From NCBI GenBank assembly GCA_014155875.1, contig JACEFZ010026850.1, positions 592,001 to 656,000 on the forward strand: DNA of 64,000 bases, written 5' to 3'. The DNA comes from Cepaea nemoralis (lineage: Eukaryota; Mollusca; Gastropoda; Stylommatophora; Helicidae). Position 1 is the stretch's first letter. Every line of letters begins with the position of its first letter. Shown here piece by piece: positions 54,871 to 64,000 of the stretch. The translations under genes were made by a program, and so were the position numbers. Below the pieces are notes generated by a model. That model was given only the letters and a program-made list of their open reading frames with translations, had not been told where the DNA came from and did not search any database.

Positions 54871-55421
54871 TGTGTCATATGCAGCGCATAAACTCCGTGG
54901 CATTAATAATTCTGCCACACAATTTGAGTCCTTCTATTCAGCGCAGGTAGCAGCCGATAGGTGTTTGTAGTTGATTATAGTAAGTCATTTGGTTCATTCT
55001 CCGTGTTTCCTATTCATACATCTTTGCTAGTTCCACGTCAAAGTCAAATATTCTAAGTTGAAAATATTTTAAATTTATTTTTAGCTTTCACAAATTTCTT
55101 AGCGCTGTGAAAGCTGCTCTTGCCTTTTGTATTCTTATTTAAATATTTTTGTTTGTTCCCCCATCTGTTGATTGGGGGGGGGGGGGGGGATTCATGGCCA
55201 GTAGGTTCTAAAATTCACAGGGGAAATATAGGGTATATTTTTAAAGACTGTGCAGTGTTTGAAAATATTATCGGTCCATGTTTTGTATTCACCCTCAGTA
55301 ACGTTCATGCAACATAATAGGTAAATACAAAACTTGGACCGGCAATATTTTCAAACACTGCACAGTCATTAAAAATACGCCCTGTACACAGACAATGAAA
55401 ATAAATTAAGTATGGGTGGAC

Positions 55422-55423
<2 letters not shown>
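54871..55423. other. Spacer with an inverted repeat and poly(G)
   Basis: 'gactgtgcagtgtttgaaaa' with 'tattatcggtcca' at 55246-55279 recurs inverted at about 55334-55370, with arms of about 35 bases around 60 bases apart. A G-run is at 55175-55189. No gene. Confidence 0.5.

Positions 55424-55502
<79 letters not shown>
55424..55502. repeat. (TC)n microsatellite, about 39 units
   Basis: Uninterrupted TC run. Confidence 0.97.
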
Positions 55503-55504
<2 letters not shown>

Positions 55505-55509
55505 ATCTC

Positions 55510-55682
55510 TAGTGCAGTTTTCCCCCCCGAAGACTCCTGGGGGTCGTCGCTGGAGCTACGGAGTGCGTGGTTTGTGCGACGCTGTCGGCAGGTCAGATTG
55601 CGGGAAGATACCGAGCTATATGGGATAAAATGCAGTGTCATGAATCGGATCTTTTCTCCTTGAAACCTTTTAACCCCTTTAG
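55510..55682 (+). repeat. SINE family A, headless copy
   Basis: 'gaagactcctgggggtcgtc', 'gctggagctacggagtgcgt' and 'gctatatgggataaaatgca' match the body at 10449-10590. The tRNA head has been replaced by the TC run. Confidence 0.7.
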
Positions 55683-55689
55683 CCAAGCT

Positions 55690-56125
55690 CATGTGGTGCT
55701 AGCTTGCTTGCTTGCGTTCGCTGGCTATGAACTCCAGCATGAAGTCCTGTATGTCGGGTGAAGACATCCTGTTGTCCAACATCAATGTGATGTCATACCG
55801 GACCTGAGGTGTACGTGAGTATCCGTTGTCCCATGTCTGGCTTATTGGTGTGCAGACTGGTGATCCCTCGCCGTGCAGGCAGACACTCTCCGACTTCGGA
55901 AGAATCAGCTATCCTACTACGTTAGCCAGCACCCCGAAGGGACCTTTTGCCCAGGACGCACGACTAGGACGTATTAGTAGGTCTTGGCCAGTATAGAACC
56001 TGGCCCTGGTGCCTTGGAAACACCTGTGCGTCCCGCTCATGTGGTATGGCAGTGGCTACCAGGCCTGCCTGCCGGCTGGCGAATCACGTGTTGGAATCCC
56101 TTTCCAGGGAGGGAAGGTTTTTTTT
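55690..56125. other. GC-richer block, unassigned
   Basis: Noticeably richer in G+C than its flanks, no long conserved frame, followed by a T-run. It may be an unrecognised repeat. Confidence 0.3.
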
Positions 56126-56129
56126 TAAA

Positions 56130-56200
56130 TTAAAAACCTGATTCAGTGCCAAACGAAAAGTAGGTTTGAACCAAACATGGCGCGCATTGATATGAACAAG
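56130..56200 (-). repeat. Repeat family E fragment
   Basis: 'gattcagtgccaaacgaaaa', 'gtaggtttgaaccaaacatg' is the reverse of family E. Confidence 0.5.
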
Positions 56201-56254
56201 TATTGTACTGTACATTTCTGTTCATCATCATATGAACAAGTATTATACTGTACA

Positions 56255-56350
56255 TTTCCGTTCATCATCATCCAGTGCCTTGCCGTCTGGCGTGGACGAT
56301 CATGTCTCTCCACAAATTAGATCTCCGAAGTCATGGATCAATTCGTGTGT
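56255..56350 (-). mobile_element. LINE 3' end fragment
   Basis: 'catcatccagtgccttgccg' then 'gatcatgtctctccacaaat', second subfamily. A 40-base direct repeat ('atatgaacaagtat..gtac') lies just before it at 56190-56270. Confidence 0.55.
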
Positions 56351-56364
56351 TGACTACCTTTTGT

Positions 56365-56595
56365 CGCTTAAAAGTCGACAGTGTCGACTTCATTGCACCA
56401 GGTTTTATCACATACAACTCAGTCTCTTTCCACAGCGCGGGCTGCTGAAAGCTTTGCACAAAGCACGAGCTTCGTAGCTCCAGCGAAGACCCTAGGAGTC
56501 TCCGAAAACATTCACTCATGAACCAAAGGACGCGTCATGGAATCGAACCCACAACCTTCGGAGCCCAATTTGTGCCATGACACAAGACTGTCAAT
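56365..56595 (-). repeat. SINE family A, tRNA-headed copy
   Basis: Reverse complement: 'gttgtgggttcgattccatg' (B box), 'gctggagctacgaagctcgt', 'gataaaacctggtgcaatga', ending 'cgacacTGTCGACTTTTAAG'-like. The head resembles the 10349 copy rather than the tRNA-Glu one. Confidence 0.75.
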
Positions 56596-56624
56596 AGTTA
56601 TTTCACGCTGCCTTCCTCTGTCTC

Positions 56625-56925
56625 TTCCTCTGTGTGTGGGTGGAGGAGGATATGTGGGTGGGTGATTGTTAGTGGGTTGTGGGATGGGAGGAGGATATGT
56701 GTGTGGGGAGATGTGTGTAGGTGGGGAATGTGTGTGGGTGGGGGGCATGTATGTGTGGGTGGAGGCATGTATGTGTGTCTGGGGTGTGTGTGGGTGGCTA
56801 GGGGATGTGTGGTGGGTGGGAGATGTTTGTGTGGGTGGGGGATGTGTGGGTGGGGATGTGTAGGTGTGGGGTAATGTATGTGTGCCTGGGTTGTGTGTGT
56901 GGTTGCGTGGGGGGTGTGTCTCATA
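56625..56925. repeat. GTGGG-rich simple repeat
   Basis: Irregular 'gtgtgggtgggg' units. Long frames on both strands are compositional. Confidence 0.9.
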
Positions 56926-57019
56926 ACATAGTAATATGCATTGTTTATGTTTACAACATTCATTTCACAATGTTTTTTTCCTATGTGAATGTATTATGCA
57001 CTATTGATGGACGAAAGAT

Positions 57020-57105
57020 GATTGATTGGAAGGGCCGAATGTAAGACTGGCCAGCGTGCCCAATTTGTTAACCTTTGAAAATAAAGTCCGTTCGTTCGTT
57101 TGTCT
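57020..57105 (+). repeat. Repeat end with AATAAA, shared with 15985-16060
   Basis: 'gggccgaatgtaagactggc', 'aacctttgaaaataaagtcc' and 'gttcgttcgtttg'. It contains a polyadenylation signal. Confidence 0.5.
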
Positions 57106-57760
57106 CTCTTTCCGCAAATCTTTCCTGTTGTCACAGCATGTTCCAATTTTTGTCTTCTCATAATGTGGCAACAGACGAGGACTGCCTCTTTCTGATATTT
57201 GTGATAAGTTGTCTTTGCGACTCAGCTTCTTTTAAAACGTACAGATTGCTCATTTTGGCTGTCCAACTAATTTTCAGCATTCTTCTATAAACCCACATCT
57301 CCAAGGCTTCCAGGATATTTTAGCCTGTGTACTAATTGTCGCCTGTGTACTAATTGTGTACGGCTTGCAGCCGTATGTTAAAACTGGTTCTATGTAACAT
57401 GCAAGAACTCTTTTCCTGACTTTCATGGACAGTGACTTATTGCACAAACTTTTTTCATTTTTTAGAATGCAGGTTTTGCTTGTCCTATCTTTATCTCAGT
57501 GATGCATCTTCCATCTGATGTTGTCCATGTCCCTAGATATCTGAATTTCTGCACTTGCCCCAAAATAATGTCCTGTACTGTGGCTGCACATTTAGGCACA
57601 ATATGTTTCTTTGATATCACCATCACTTCTGTCTTTATATTATTCAAACTATGGTCCATTCTTTCACTTTCTACAACCACTGTATCTATCATTTCCCGTA
57701 GATCGTTCGGACTTGTTGCTTTCAAGACGGTGTCGTCACCGTGCATAACGTATGTGATTT
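57106..57760 (-). mobile_element. LINE RT relic with altered active site
   Basis: Starting at 57746 the frame reads MHGDDTVLKATSPNDLREMI, 'ERMDHSLNNIKTEVMVISKK', 'QKFRYLGTWTTSDGRC' and 'EIKIGQAKPAF'. Frameshifted beyond that it continues to 'VCCHIMRRQKLEHAVTTGKI' near 57120. The RT box normally reads Y/F-A-D-D and is HGDD here. The sequence covers palm, thumb and C-terminus. Confidence 0.8.
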
Positions 57761-58029
57761 ATATTATGCCCACCAACCAGGATCCATGGCATACTTTCTG
57801 TAGATCTCATTATGCATTCACTATACAATAAGAACAGCTCAGACTGAAGAAATTTCCGTTCACTGAGCTTTAATGTTGCTGAAGATGCCACGAAACAAAA
57901 CAAAACGAAAATTAAAAAAAAAAACACACACAATGACCCCAGTATGGCAGCACTGAACCAGTTAGCAGACATGCTGAGAAACATCTAATGACAGTGGCAA
58001 TGTGGTTTTTTGGGGAAACTGAAAAAATA

Positions 58030-58265
58030 CCATGGACAGACAGAATATAACGAATGATGCAGTCCGCCTAGCAACAGATGTAATTCGTAAATTGATTAGA
58101 GAAGTGAGATATAGACAGTCAAGATTATTTATGCATGTAATGTGGAGAAGTTCACTGGAATACTTAGTGTTAACTGTAAACTACACGGGAAAAGAGGAAG
58201 ACAAAGAAACGAGAGAGATGGCGAACAATGTTCCTCCAGGTTTGTGGGTATGGCAAATGATGATA
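58030..58265 (+). mobile_element. LINE C-terminal fragment
   Basis: 'VIRKLIREVRYRQSRLFMHV', 'MWRSSLEYLVLTVN' and 'VPPGLWVWQMM' match the R.RQS.FF.HVMRR..LE.LV pattern, with a 'atgatgataat' end. Confidence 0.65.
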
Positions 58266-58339
58266 ATAGCTTTTATTAATTCAGATGCTAGCTTTTTCCC
58301 ATATATAGATAAGCATACCTTGGTTCTTTTGTGGTACCC

Positions 58340-58960
58340 ATAACTAACTCCTGTGTGTTGCCGGGGCCCATAAGGGAAGCAAAGAATAGCAACACTGTAG
58401 CCTACCACGCATGTCGTAAGAGGCGACTAAGGAGGCTTGATGGTTCCGTCGCCCTGCTACTGAGTGAGTGCGTGGCGCGACACTGTGAGCTGTGGGTTTC
58501 GTGTGAAATGCTTTTGAATCTGCCTGAGGTTTTTTGGAACGTGACTGCATGTTCGGAGTGATGGCAGGTGGCTATGTCCCAGAGTTGACCGGTTTTTGCC
58601 TTATGCAGAAATGCGTGGCTGCTGGGCTTCTGGTTGACTGCCACTGCCATCAGCGATGAACTGTATTTTCGTGGACTGTGTGGGTGAACATCTAGGAAAC
58701 ATTCAGATGGGAAAATGACTGCCGATTCCATCAGAGATGAACTGGATGTTTCGTGGGGGACTGGTGTGTTGACAATTCTGGTGGCGGCATTATGCACAGT
58801 GTATCTGTGCGGGCTGTTGTTTGTCGAGACTCCTGTCTTTTCCACTTTTCACATTGGGCAGTGGGGAGCATTTTGTGTGATATTCACTGGCACAGGAACG
58901 GAGCATAATGGGGACGACCCGTTGCTGTGAAGTTGGAACTGCGACTAACTAATCCATAAC
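58340..58960. repeat. GC-richer interspersed repeat
   Basis: 'taccacgcatgtcgtaagag', 'gcgactaaggaggcttgatg' near 58410 and 'gttggaactgcgactaacta' near 58935. The first block resembles 41800. Open on both strands in places but no recognised domain. Confidence 0.35.
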
Positions 58961-58987
58961 TAAATGGCTTCATGTGACTTGCGGTAT

Positions 58988-59045
58988 TATTTTCTTCTTC
59001 TCCTTCTTCTTCTTCTTCTCCTCCTCCTTTTTCTTCTTCTTCCTT
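58988..59045. repeat. (TTC)n/(TCC)n tract
   Basis: Reverse of a (GAA)n tail like that at 51885. It may mark the 3' end of an element on the - strand. Confidence 0.7.
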
Positions 59046-59088
59046 GCTAATCCCCACTAACCATGGGGTTTTTGTCTGGTATAGACTT

Positions 59089-59590
59089 CTAACAGTCCGC
59101 GTTCTCACCTACTTCTTTAGCCCAGAACTTTAAAACCGTCACCTCTACTAGTTCTACCACCCTTTCTCGTGTCATTATTGGTTTCCTCCACGGTTCCATT
59201 AAATATATACCTGGCCTGAGTGGCCTCACCATTAGATCTGTGAGATTCTTTATCAGCTTCCAATGTGAGTTTCTTGGAATGCATAATGTGGTAGTTTTCC
59301 CTTGGTTTGCCACATTTGCATGACTGTGACTACGTCCCAACATTTAACCATCTTTTAAGATGTCAGGGAAAGTGAGTACCATGATCTGTGGTACTCTCAC
59401 TAAAGAACACCCTACTGGGGTCGACTTATCCCGGTAGATATTCGGTTCCCAGAGCTGCGTTCCCCACACCACAGTGCCATAGTTTTCCCCGTCGTCTACA
59501 ACGTGCAGTTGGGATTTTCCATTAATCGACATTGGGAACATAGGGGCATTTCTCGGTCTGTCCGGTACATTAACAGACGGCTATTCTTTA
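59089..59590 (-). pseudogene. Unidentified coding-like island with one in-frame stop
   Basis: One - strand frame runs from about 59583 to 59089, broken once at 59344-59346. First part: VPDRPRNAPMFPMSINGKSQ, 'LHVVDDGENYGTVVWGTQLW', 'SLVRVPQIMVLTFPDILKDG' then stop. Second part: MLGRSHSHANVANQGKTTTL, 'CIPRNSHWKLIKNLTDLMVR', 'WRKPIMTRERVVELVEVTVL', 'KFWAKEVGENADC' then stop. The composition is protein-like and it lies just upstream of a (GAA)n tail in - strand order. It may be a piece of a retroelement or a decayed gene. I do not recognise the family. Confidence 0.4.
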
Positions 59591-59929
59591 TTTCCCGTTT
59601 AGTCTAAATTTCTTTTACAAGCTGAGAGAGATTTTTATAAATCCCATTTATACTAAAATGTAATAATTGTGGGTGTCGAGGGAAAACACCAGCGTCAACC
59701 ACAAAAGTAAGTCTCTTTATTTTAGCGTCAAGTCCTGGGGACGCCCACTTGTGATTGGCCAGCGAAAGTAGAACCTACACGTGTCTTAATAAAATGTCGC
59801 ATGCACATAAAATTCAACCCAACTGTAATATATATAAAATAAATATTATATTCAGCATCATATTAAACAGATCAGGAAGACTTGTGCTGTTGATAATTTA
59901 AACAATAAGAGTGTAATATTTGAAAAGTC
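59591..59929. other. Spacer upstream of the new gene
   Basis: AT-rich with 'ataaaataaatattat'. No repeat recognised. Confidence 0.35.
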
Positions 59930-60120
59930 TTAATTTAATTATTGCGGCTTTACGCGGAGGGATTTGGCCTATTTCCCTGAGGAGAAAAGTAGGACATTTA
60001 TCAACAGCAGACGACGGGAGGCCAAAGGAAAACAGATCCATTAGAAGTTTGACACAACTGTTGACGGCCATCCGTTGAGGGTTTAGTATTTTCTTACTAA
60101 GCCCCGGGGACACGACGAAC
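59930..60120 (+). promoter_or_regulatory. Putative 5' UTR and promoter-proximal region
   Basis: Directly before the start codon, many CG dinucleotides ('ttgcggctttacgcggaggg', 'cagacgacgggaggcc', 'ccccggggacacgacgaac') stand out from the AT-rich flanks, and no repeat is present. No TATA box is placed with confidence. Confidence 0.45.
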
Positions 60121-60219
60121 ATGGATCTGCTGTACGGATACGATAGGAAACATAGTTATGTTGAGCAGTCAGATATGGTTGATTTTTTGGACCCAAACGA
60201 CATGTTTCATGCCCACATG
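60121..60219 (+). CDS. First coding exon of an unidentified gene
   Basis: ATG at 60121 has an ideal context (AAC before, G after). The 33 codons read MDLLYGYDRKHSYVEQSDMV then DFLDPNDMFHAHM and are followed directly by GTAAGT, phase 0. The peptide is acidic with a mix of aromatic and aliphatic residues (DMVDFLDPNDMF), as in short activation-type or interaction motifs at the N-termini of nuclear proteins, but I cannot name the family. It is preceded by a repeat-free, CG-containing 5' UTR. No second exon was found up to 64000, so the first intron is probably longer than 3.7 kb. A chance open frame with a donor is possible but unlikely given the combined signals. Confidence 0.6.
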
Positions 60220-60409
60220 GTAAGTAAACGTTAATTAACCCATGTGTATCTCGTCTGCTGTCTGTGTGGTACTGACGCAATTGTATTTTGTATGTAAAAG
60301 GATTTGTGAAGCATGCGAAAAGAATCGCCATAAACTAAGCCAAAGACGGCTCTTCTTATACTAGAGTGAGCAGTGTCTTGAAACGCAGAAATATCACGGC
60401 AAATAGAGA

Positions 60410-60800
60410 AATTTGCAAACTGAAAAGATGTGTACTGTATGGCCCGTTATTCTGTGTGGATGCGAATGCTGGAGAATGAGTGATGAAATGAGGAAGACAC
60501 TTGAGACAGTAGACTTAGTTTTTATGAAAATATAAATATAAATATAATAATGTTGAGAAGATCGTAGAGTATAATAAAACAAACGCAGAGGTGTGGTATT
60601 GACAGCTGCAGGCATAACTAGATCACTGCTCATGAAGATAAGAAAGGGATACATAAAATGTATGGGGCATTTAAAAATGAGGTACAATAGAGAAAATAGT
60701 CTAAAGTCTAATATGGAAAAGTACTAGACAAGAGAGGCAGAAAAAGACAGGGAAGATGTGTATGGTAAGCTTGCTTAAACAGCAGGGCAAGAAATAATAC
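60410..60800 (+). mobile_element. LINE C-terminal relic
   Basis: 'CVLYGPLFCVDANAGE' (matching the LLYG.E.W block), 'MRKTLETVDLVFMKI', later 'KKGIHKMYGAFKNE' and 'DKRGRKRQGR'. Many stops. It lies in the presumed first intron of the 60121 gene. Confidence 0.55.
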
Positions 60801-61034
60801 TACACGCAATGTCAACTTCATCACAATATCATAGGACTTTCATGAAAACCATTCAGCCCTTTCAGACCTAGACAGTTATTATTATAACCCTTTCTTTCTC
60901 AAAACTTGCTACTTACAGTAATAATATGTAGTATATGAAGGAGTTAAAATAATAAATAACACCATGTGAGACATTGTATTAATGTAAGGTCTGACCGGGA
61001 CAGAAAGGGTCAAGAAATGTACTTCTAATGTATC
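60801..61034. other. Intronic sequence, nothing recognised
   Basis: No exon or repeat match. Confidence 0.35.
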
Positions 61035-61372
61035 ATACAGGAACAAATGAAAGGACCCTTTTACATGCCTTGAGGTGTGTTGGGTATATGGTGCTAGCCC
61101 CATACTTGTATAGACCAATCAGTAACCGATAGATGATGTGGTCAATATTATGTCGACCAGTTTACTTCCCAGGACATTTCCTGGTACCCATTTCAGGGTG
61201 GATCAACCTGTTTACAGCAGAGCTGTAATATTTGCACCTTTTGGCCAACACATCCGACTCCTTCAGGCATTTGTTGGCCGGGTTAATCTTTCTGGAACCT
61301 GAGATTTTAAAATAACAACATCTTTGGGGATTTGAACACATAATCACCAGACTGGCTGGAAAGCAATATCAG
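61035..61372 (-). repeat. SINE family D, long copy
   Basis: The reverse complement begins 'gctttccagccagtctggtg' with B-box-like 'tgtgttcaaatcc', then the 'ggccaacaaatgcctgaagg' block shared with 11035, and 'tatggggctagcaccatata' shared with 19786 and 37560. Confidence 0.6.
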
Positions 61373-62009
61373 TTTTTTTTATCACATATTAAGTAATCAT
61401 TTAATACATGGAAGGTTTCAGTGTACAAAATGAAGTCTTTTCTATGTAATTAAATCTGTAATTAAAGTTCAGATTGTGCATGTAATTTGTTGTGTAGTAA
61501 CTATAAAGGCATGATTCTTGTAGATTTAAGTTATTATGTTTCTTCACTTTACACTGGAAACTTTCTCCTGTTCATTAATTGTTCTGTTTCTGTGCTAAGC
61601 AATTCCCATTTTTAAATACTAACACTGTGTCAGAAGGAATGAAAGTAGTAATTACCAGGAACTGAAAGGTATAAAGTTACAAATAAGATAGATGTTAGAA
61701 ACATGATGTAGCAATCAGGGCACACTGACTAAAGTAAAGGGAAGCGTTCTTGATAAGTGCATTGTTGTTATAGATTTAATTGAAGCATGAGGATGCCATG
61801 TGTAACTGTTCTTGATCTTAAAATAGACTTATTTGAGAAAAGAGGTTATATCCTGTTCAACCTATTTAGGTCATGGAAGGAATATATTATGTCTGCTATT
61901 GTTTCGGATAGTGGGTATTTTGCATTTTCATGTCTTATTTAATCATTTAAGAAACAAAGGGACCTAATGTCAGATGTAATTATAAGAAAGGACCTAATGG
62001 CAGATGTAA
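61373..62009. other. Intronic sequence, nothing recognised
   Basis: AT-rich. A 24-base direct repeat ('gacctaatg.cagatgtaatt') occurs at 61960-62010. No exon seen. Confidence 0.35.
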
Positions 62010-62270
62010 TTATCATCATCATGTGCTCTGTCAAATACAGAGGCTTCCGTGTCTCTCCACAGATCCCAATCCTTGGTGTTCTGACTCTTTTCTGTTGATG
62101 ATATTCTCCATGTCACTGTCTTAGACCACACAAATCATTTCTCTTGAGATGCCACTGCCTCTTCTACCACTCATCTTTCCAGTCATCACAATGTCTTCCA
62201 CTGCCTCCCTTCTCAGGTTATGACCAAAACATACTATTTGTTCCTTGCTTATTGTTTTTTTTTTTTTTTT
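62010..62270 (-). mobile_element. LINE 3' end, second subfamily
   Basis: Outer edge 'atcatcatcatgtgctctgt'. The - strand reads 'QIVCFGHNLRREAVEDIVMT', 'GKMSGRRGSGISREMICVV' and 'EHQGLGSVERHGSLY', a clear LINE C-terminus. A T-run at 62257-62271 follows. Confidence 0.75.
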
Positions 62271-62679
62271 AATTGTCCCAAAACAGTTTTCTGCTACGGG
62301 TCTGTGATGAGATAAATGTGTAGACCTGGATGCATGGAGGAATAGATGGCCAATTTCCCCTCACTTTAGCAGGCGATGAGCCCAGGCATCAAACCCACAC
62401 GTGACATATGCTCATGAGATTAACAGCGCAAGTCACTATCAACTTCATAACGCACCTGCTTCTCTTTCTTATCTTCTTCTTCTCTTCTGTTGTCCTACTG
62501 CTTTTGCTATGAAGCATCGCAGAGAGGAGGCAGACATAATTTTCTGTGATTTCCTTGTTAACACCATATTTTATTTCTTCAGTGTTTCTTTTACTCCATC
62601 TATCCACTCTTTCTGGATTGTCCTATCACCTTGTAACCTGATGTTCTCATGTAGAATGCTCAAGCCGCTGGTTGATCTT

Positions 62680-63300
62680 GTTCCATCCTAACTAAATGTC
62701 TGAACCATTTAATTCTTTGGTGTTCTGTAAAGTCAGGAATAAGTGTTATCCCTACACTTGTTCTTAGTTTCTCATTTGTCTCTCTATTTCTTCTTGTTTT
62801 TCCATCTGTGTTTCTTAAGTATCTCATTACACATGATGTGATTTTACGCTCGTGTGTATCTTTTCTGGCATTGTTAACATAGTGTTGAGAATGAATAAAG
62901 TGTCCGTAAGCTTCTTTTTATGTATGCATGTTGATATTTGGATGTTTTAGAATAGGTGCTGTTTGATAGTTGATGTTGTTTGCTTTCTGTATTTTCATTT
63001 CTATTTCTCTAACTGGTCTTCAAACCTTTGTGAACACACTGCCCAGATACCTGTTTTAATGACTTTCCATTTATATTTACATTATGTTGCACTGGTGTTA
63101 ATCTTGATATACAAATTCTGACAGCATTCGTCAAGGCAATTTATATGGTGCTGGAGATCTGCATTGTTCTCGTACAGTAAATCCTCATCGTCTGCACACA
63201 GCAGGTCATTTAAACTCTTGTTGTGGATTTGCTTCTTCAGTAATCTTATCCATATAGGTGATGAACAAAAGTTGTGATAAAACACATCCTTGTCTGACGC
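62680..63300 (-). mobile_element. LINE RT relic adjoining the 74-bp array
   Basis: Minus-strand order: 'SGVRQGCVLSQLLFITYMDK' (63300-63230), 'IHNKSLNDLLCADDEDLLYE' with CADD in place of YADD, 'ADLQHHINCLDECCQNLYIK', 'YLGSVFTK', 'RYLRNTDGKTRRNRETNEKL' and 'EHQRIKWFRHLVRMEQDQPA' (about 62690). It is frameshifted in several places. This is a third LINE subfamily covering RT motif 4 to the C-terminus. Confidence 0.85.
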
Positions 63301-64000
63301 CTGATGTTACCTAAAACCAGTTTGTTGTACTGACATTTCTTCTGTCTGCACATTCACTGTTTTGATACATAGCCCTGATGTTACCTAAAACCAGTTTGTT
63401 ATACTGACATTTCTTCTGTCTGCACATTCACTGTTTTGATACATAGCCCTGATGTTACCTAAAACCAGTTTGTTATACTGACATTTCTTCTGTCTGCACA
63501 TTCACTGTTTTGATACATAGCCCTGATGTTACCTAAAACCAGTTTGTTATACTGACATTTCTTCTGTCTGCACATTCACTGTTTTGATACATAGCCCTGA
63601 TGTTACCTAAAACCAGTTTGTTATACTGACATTTCTTCTGTCTGCACATTCACTGTTTTGATACATAGCCCTGATGTTACCTAAAACCAGTTTGTTATGC
63701 TGACATTTCTTCTGTCTGCACATTCACTGTTTTGATACATAGCCCTGATGTTACCTAAAACCAGTTTGTTATACTGACATTTCTTCTGTCTGCACATTCA
63801 CTGTTTTGATACATAGCCCTGATGTTACCTAAAACCAGTTTGTTATGCTGACATTTCTTCTGTCTGCACATTCACTGTTTGATACATAGCCCTGATGTTA
63901 CCTAAAACCAGTTTGTTATACTGACATTTCTTCTGTCTGCACATTCACTGTTTTGATACATAGCCCTGATGTTACCTAAAACCAGTTTGTTATACTGACA
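63301..64000. repeat. 74-bp tandem array inside LINE RT, about 9.5 copies, open at window end
   Basis: Units contain 'ctgatgttacctaaaaccag', 'tttgttatactgacatttct', 'tctgtctgcacattcactgt' and 'tttgatacatagcc', almost identical. One copy near 63880 lacks a T. Read on the - strand the unit encodes AMYQNSECADRRNVSTTNWF, the RT segment directly before the SGVRQGC motif at 63300. Because 74 is not a multiple of three, the array cannot preserve the frame. Confidence 0.93.

Noticed and set aside
56598..56963. 121-codon Pro/His/Thr-rich frame on the - strand
   Set aside because: Compositional product of a GTGGG-rich simple repeat.

Overview
This is animal nuclear DNA: AT-rich, intron-rich, with few real exons and many repeats. 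It carries the last eight coding exons of an axonemal dynein heavy chain, so the organism makes motile cilia or flagella. The mix of tRNA-derived SINEs, LINE relics ending in ATGATG tails, mariner and Tigger elements, Penelope-type sequence and SCAN-type Gypsy elements suggests a lophotrochozoan invertebrate, perhaps a mollusc. That placement is inference. No bacterial features (operons, ribosome binding sites, CRISPR arrays) are present.

Layout. 1-3166: intron of the dynein gene, holding a 33-bp minisatellite, SINE pieces and a degenerate TTTACTGACC repeat. 3167-27846: the 3' part of the dynein gene (best match DNAH1) on the + strand, eight exons with clean AG/GT junctions and matching phases. 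They encode about 396 residues, but the first visible exon has one extra base near 3251. Its introns are filled with LINE 3' ends, SINEs of several families, two HTH-mariner deletion derivatives (11314-11905, 20050-20604), a degenerate 1.35-kb mariner holding a SINE (16214-17563), a Tigger element (12131-12900), minisatellites, and a tandem LTR-internal-LTR-internal-LTR element (24282-27310).

28372-37554: two large tandem arrays, a 50-bp unit (about 75 copies) and a 47-bp unit (about 91 copies, with a 1.59-kb higher-order duplication). 37560-41890: LINE fragments and simple repeats. 41894-48887: a small mariner split by a complete 6772-bp Ty3/Gypsy-type element on the - strand (LTRs 1621 and 1620 bp, CCTCC target duplication). 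This element encodes capsid, zinc knuckles, protease, the integrase zinc finger and a GPY/F module, but no reverse transcriptase, RNase H or integrase core is visible. 48890-59600: SINE-in-SINE and LINE-in-Tigger nests, a Penelope-like GIY-YIG fragment, LINE reverse-transcriptase relics and microsatellites, ending in an unidentified coding-like island on the - strand.

60121-60219: a convincing first coding exon (ideal Kozak, GTAAGT donor) of an unidentified gene on the + strand. 60400-64000: more LINE and SINE sequence, ending in a 74-bp tandem array that grew from inside a LINE reverse-transcriptase reading frame and runs off the window. The two host genes are independent transcription units. 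Nearly everything else is mobile or tandem DNA.
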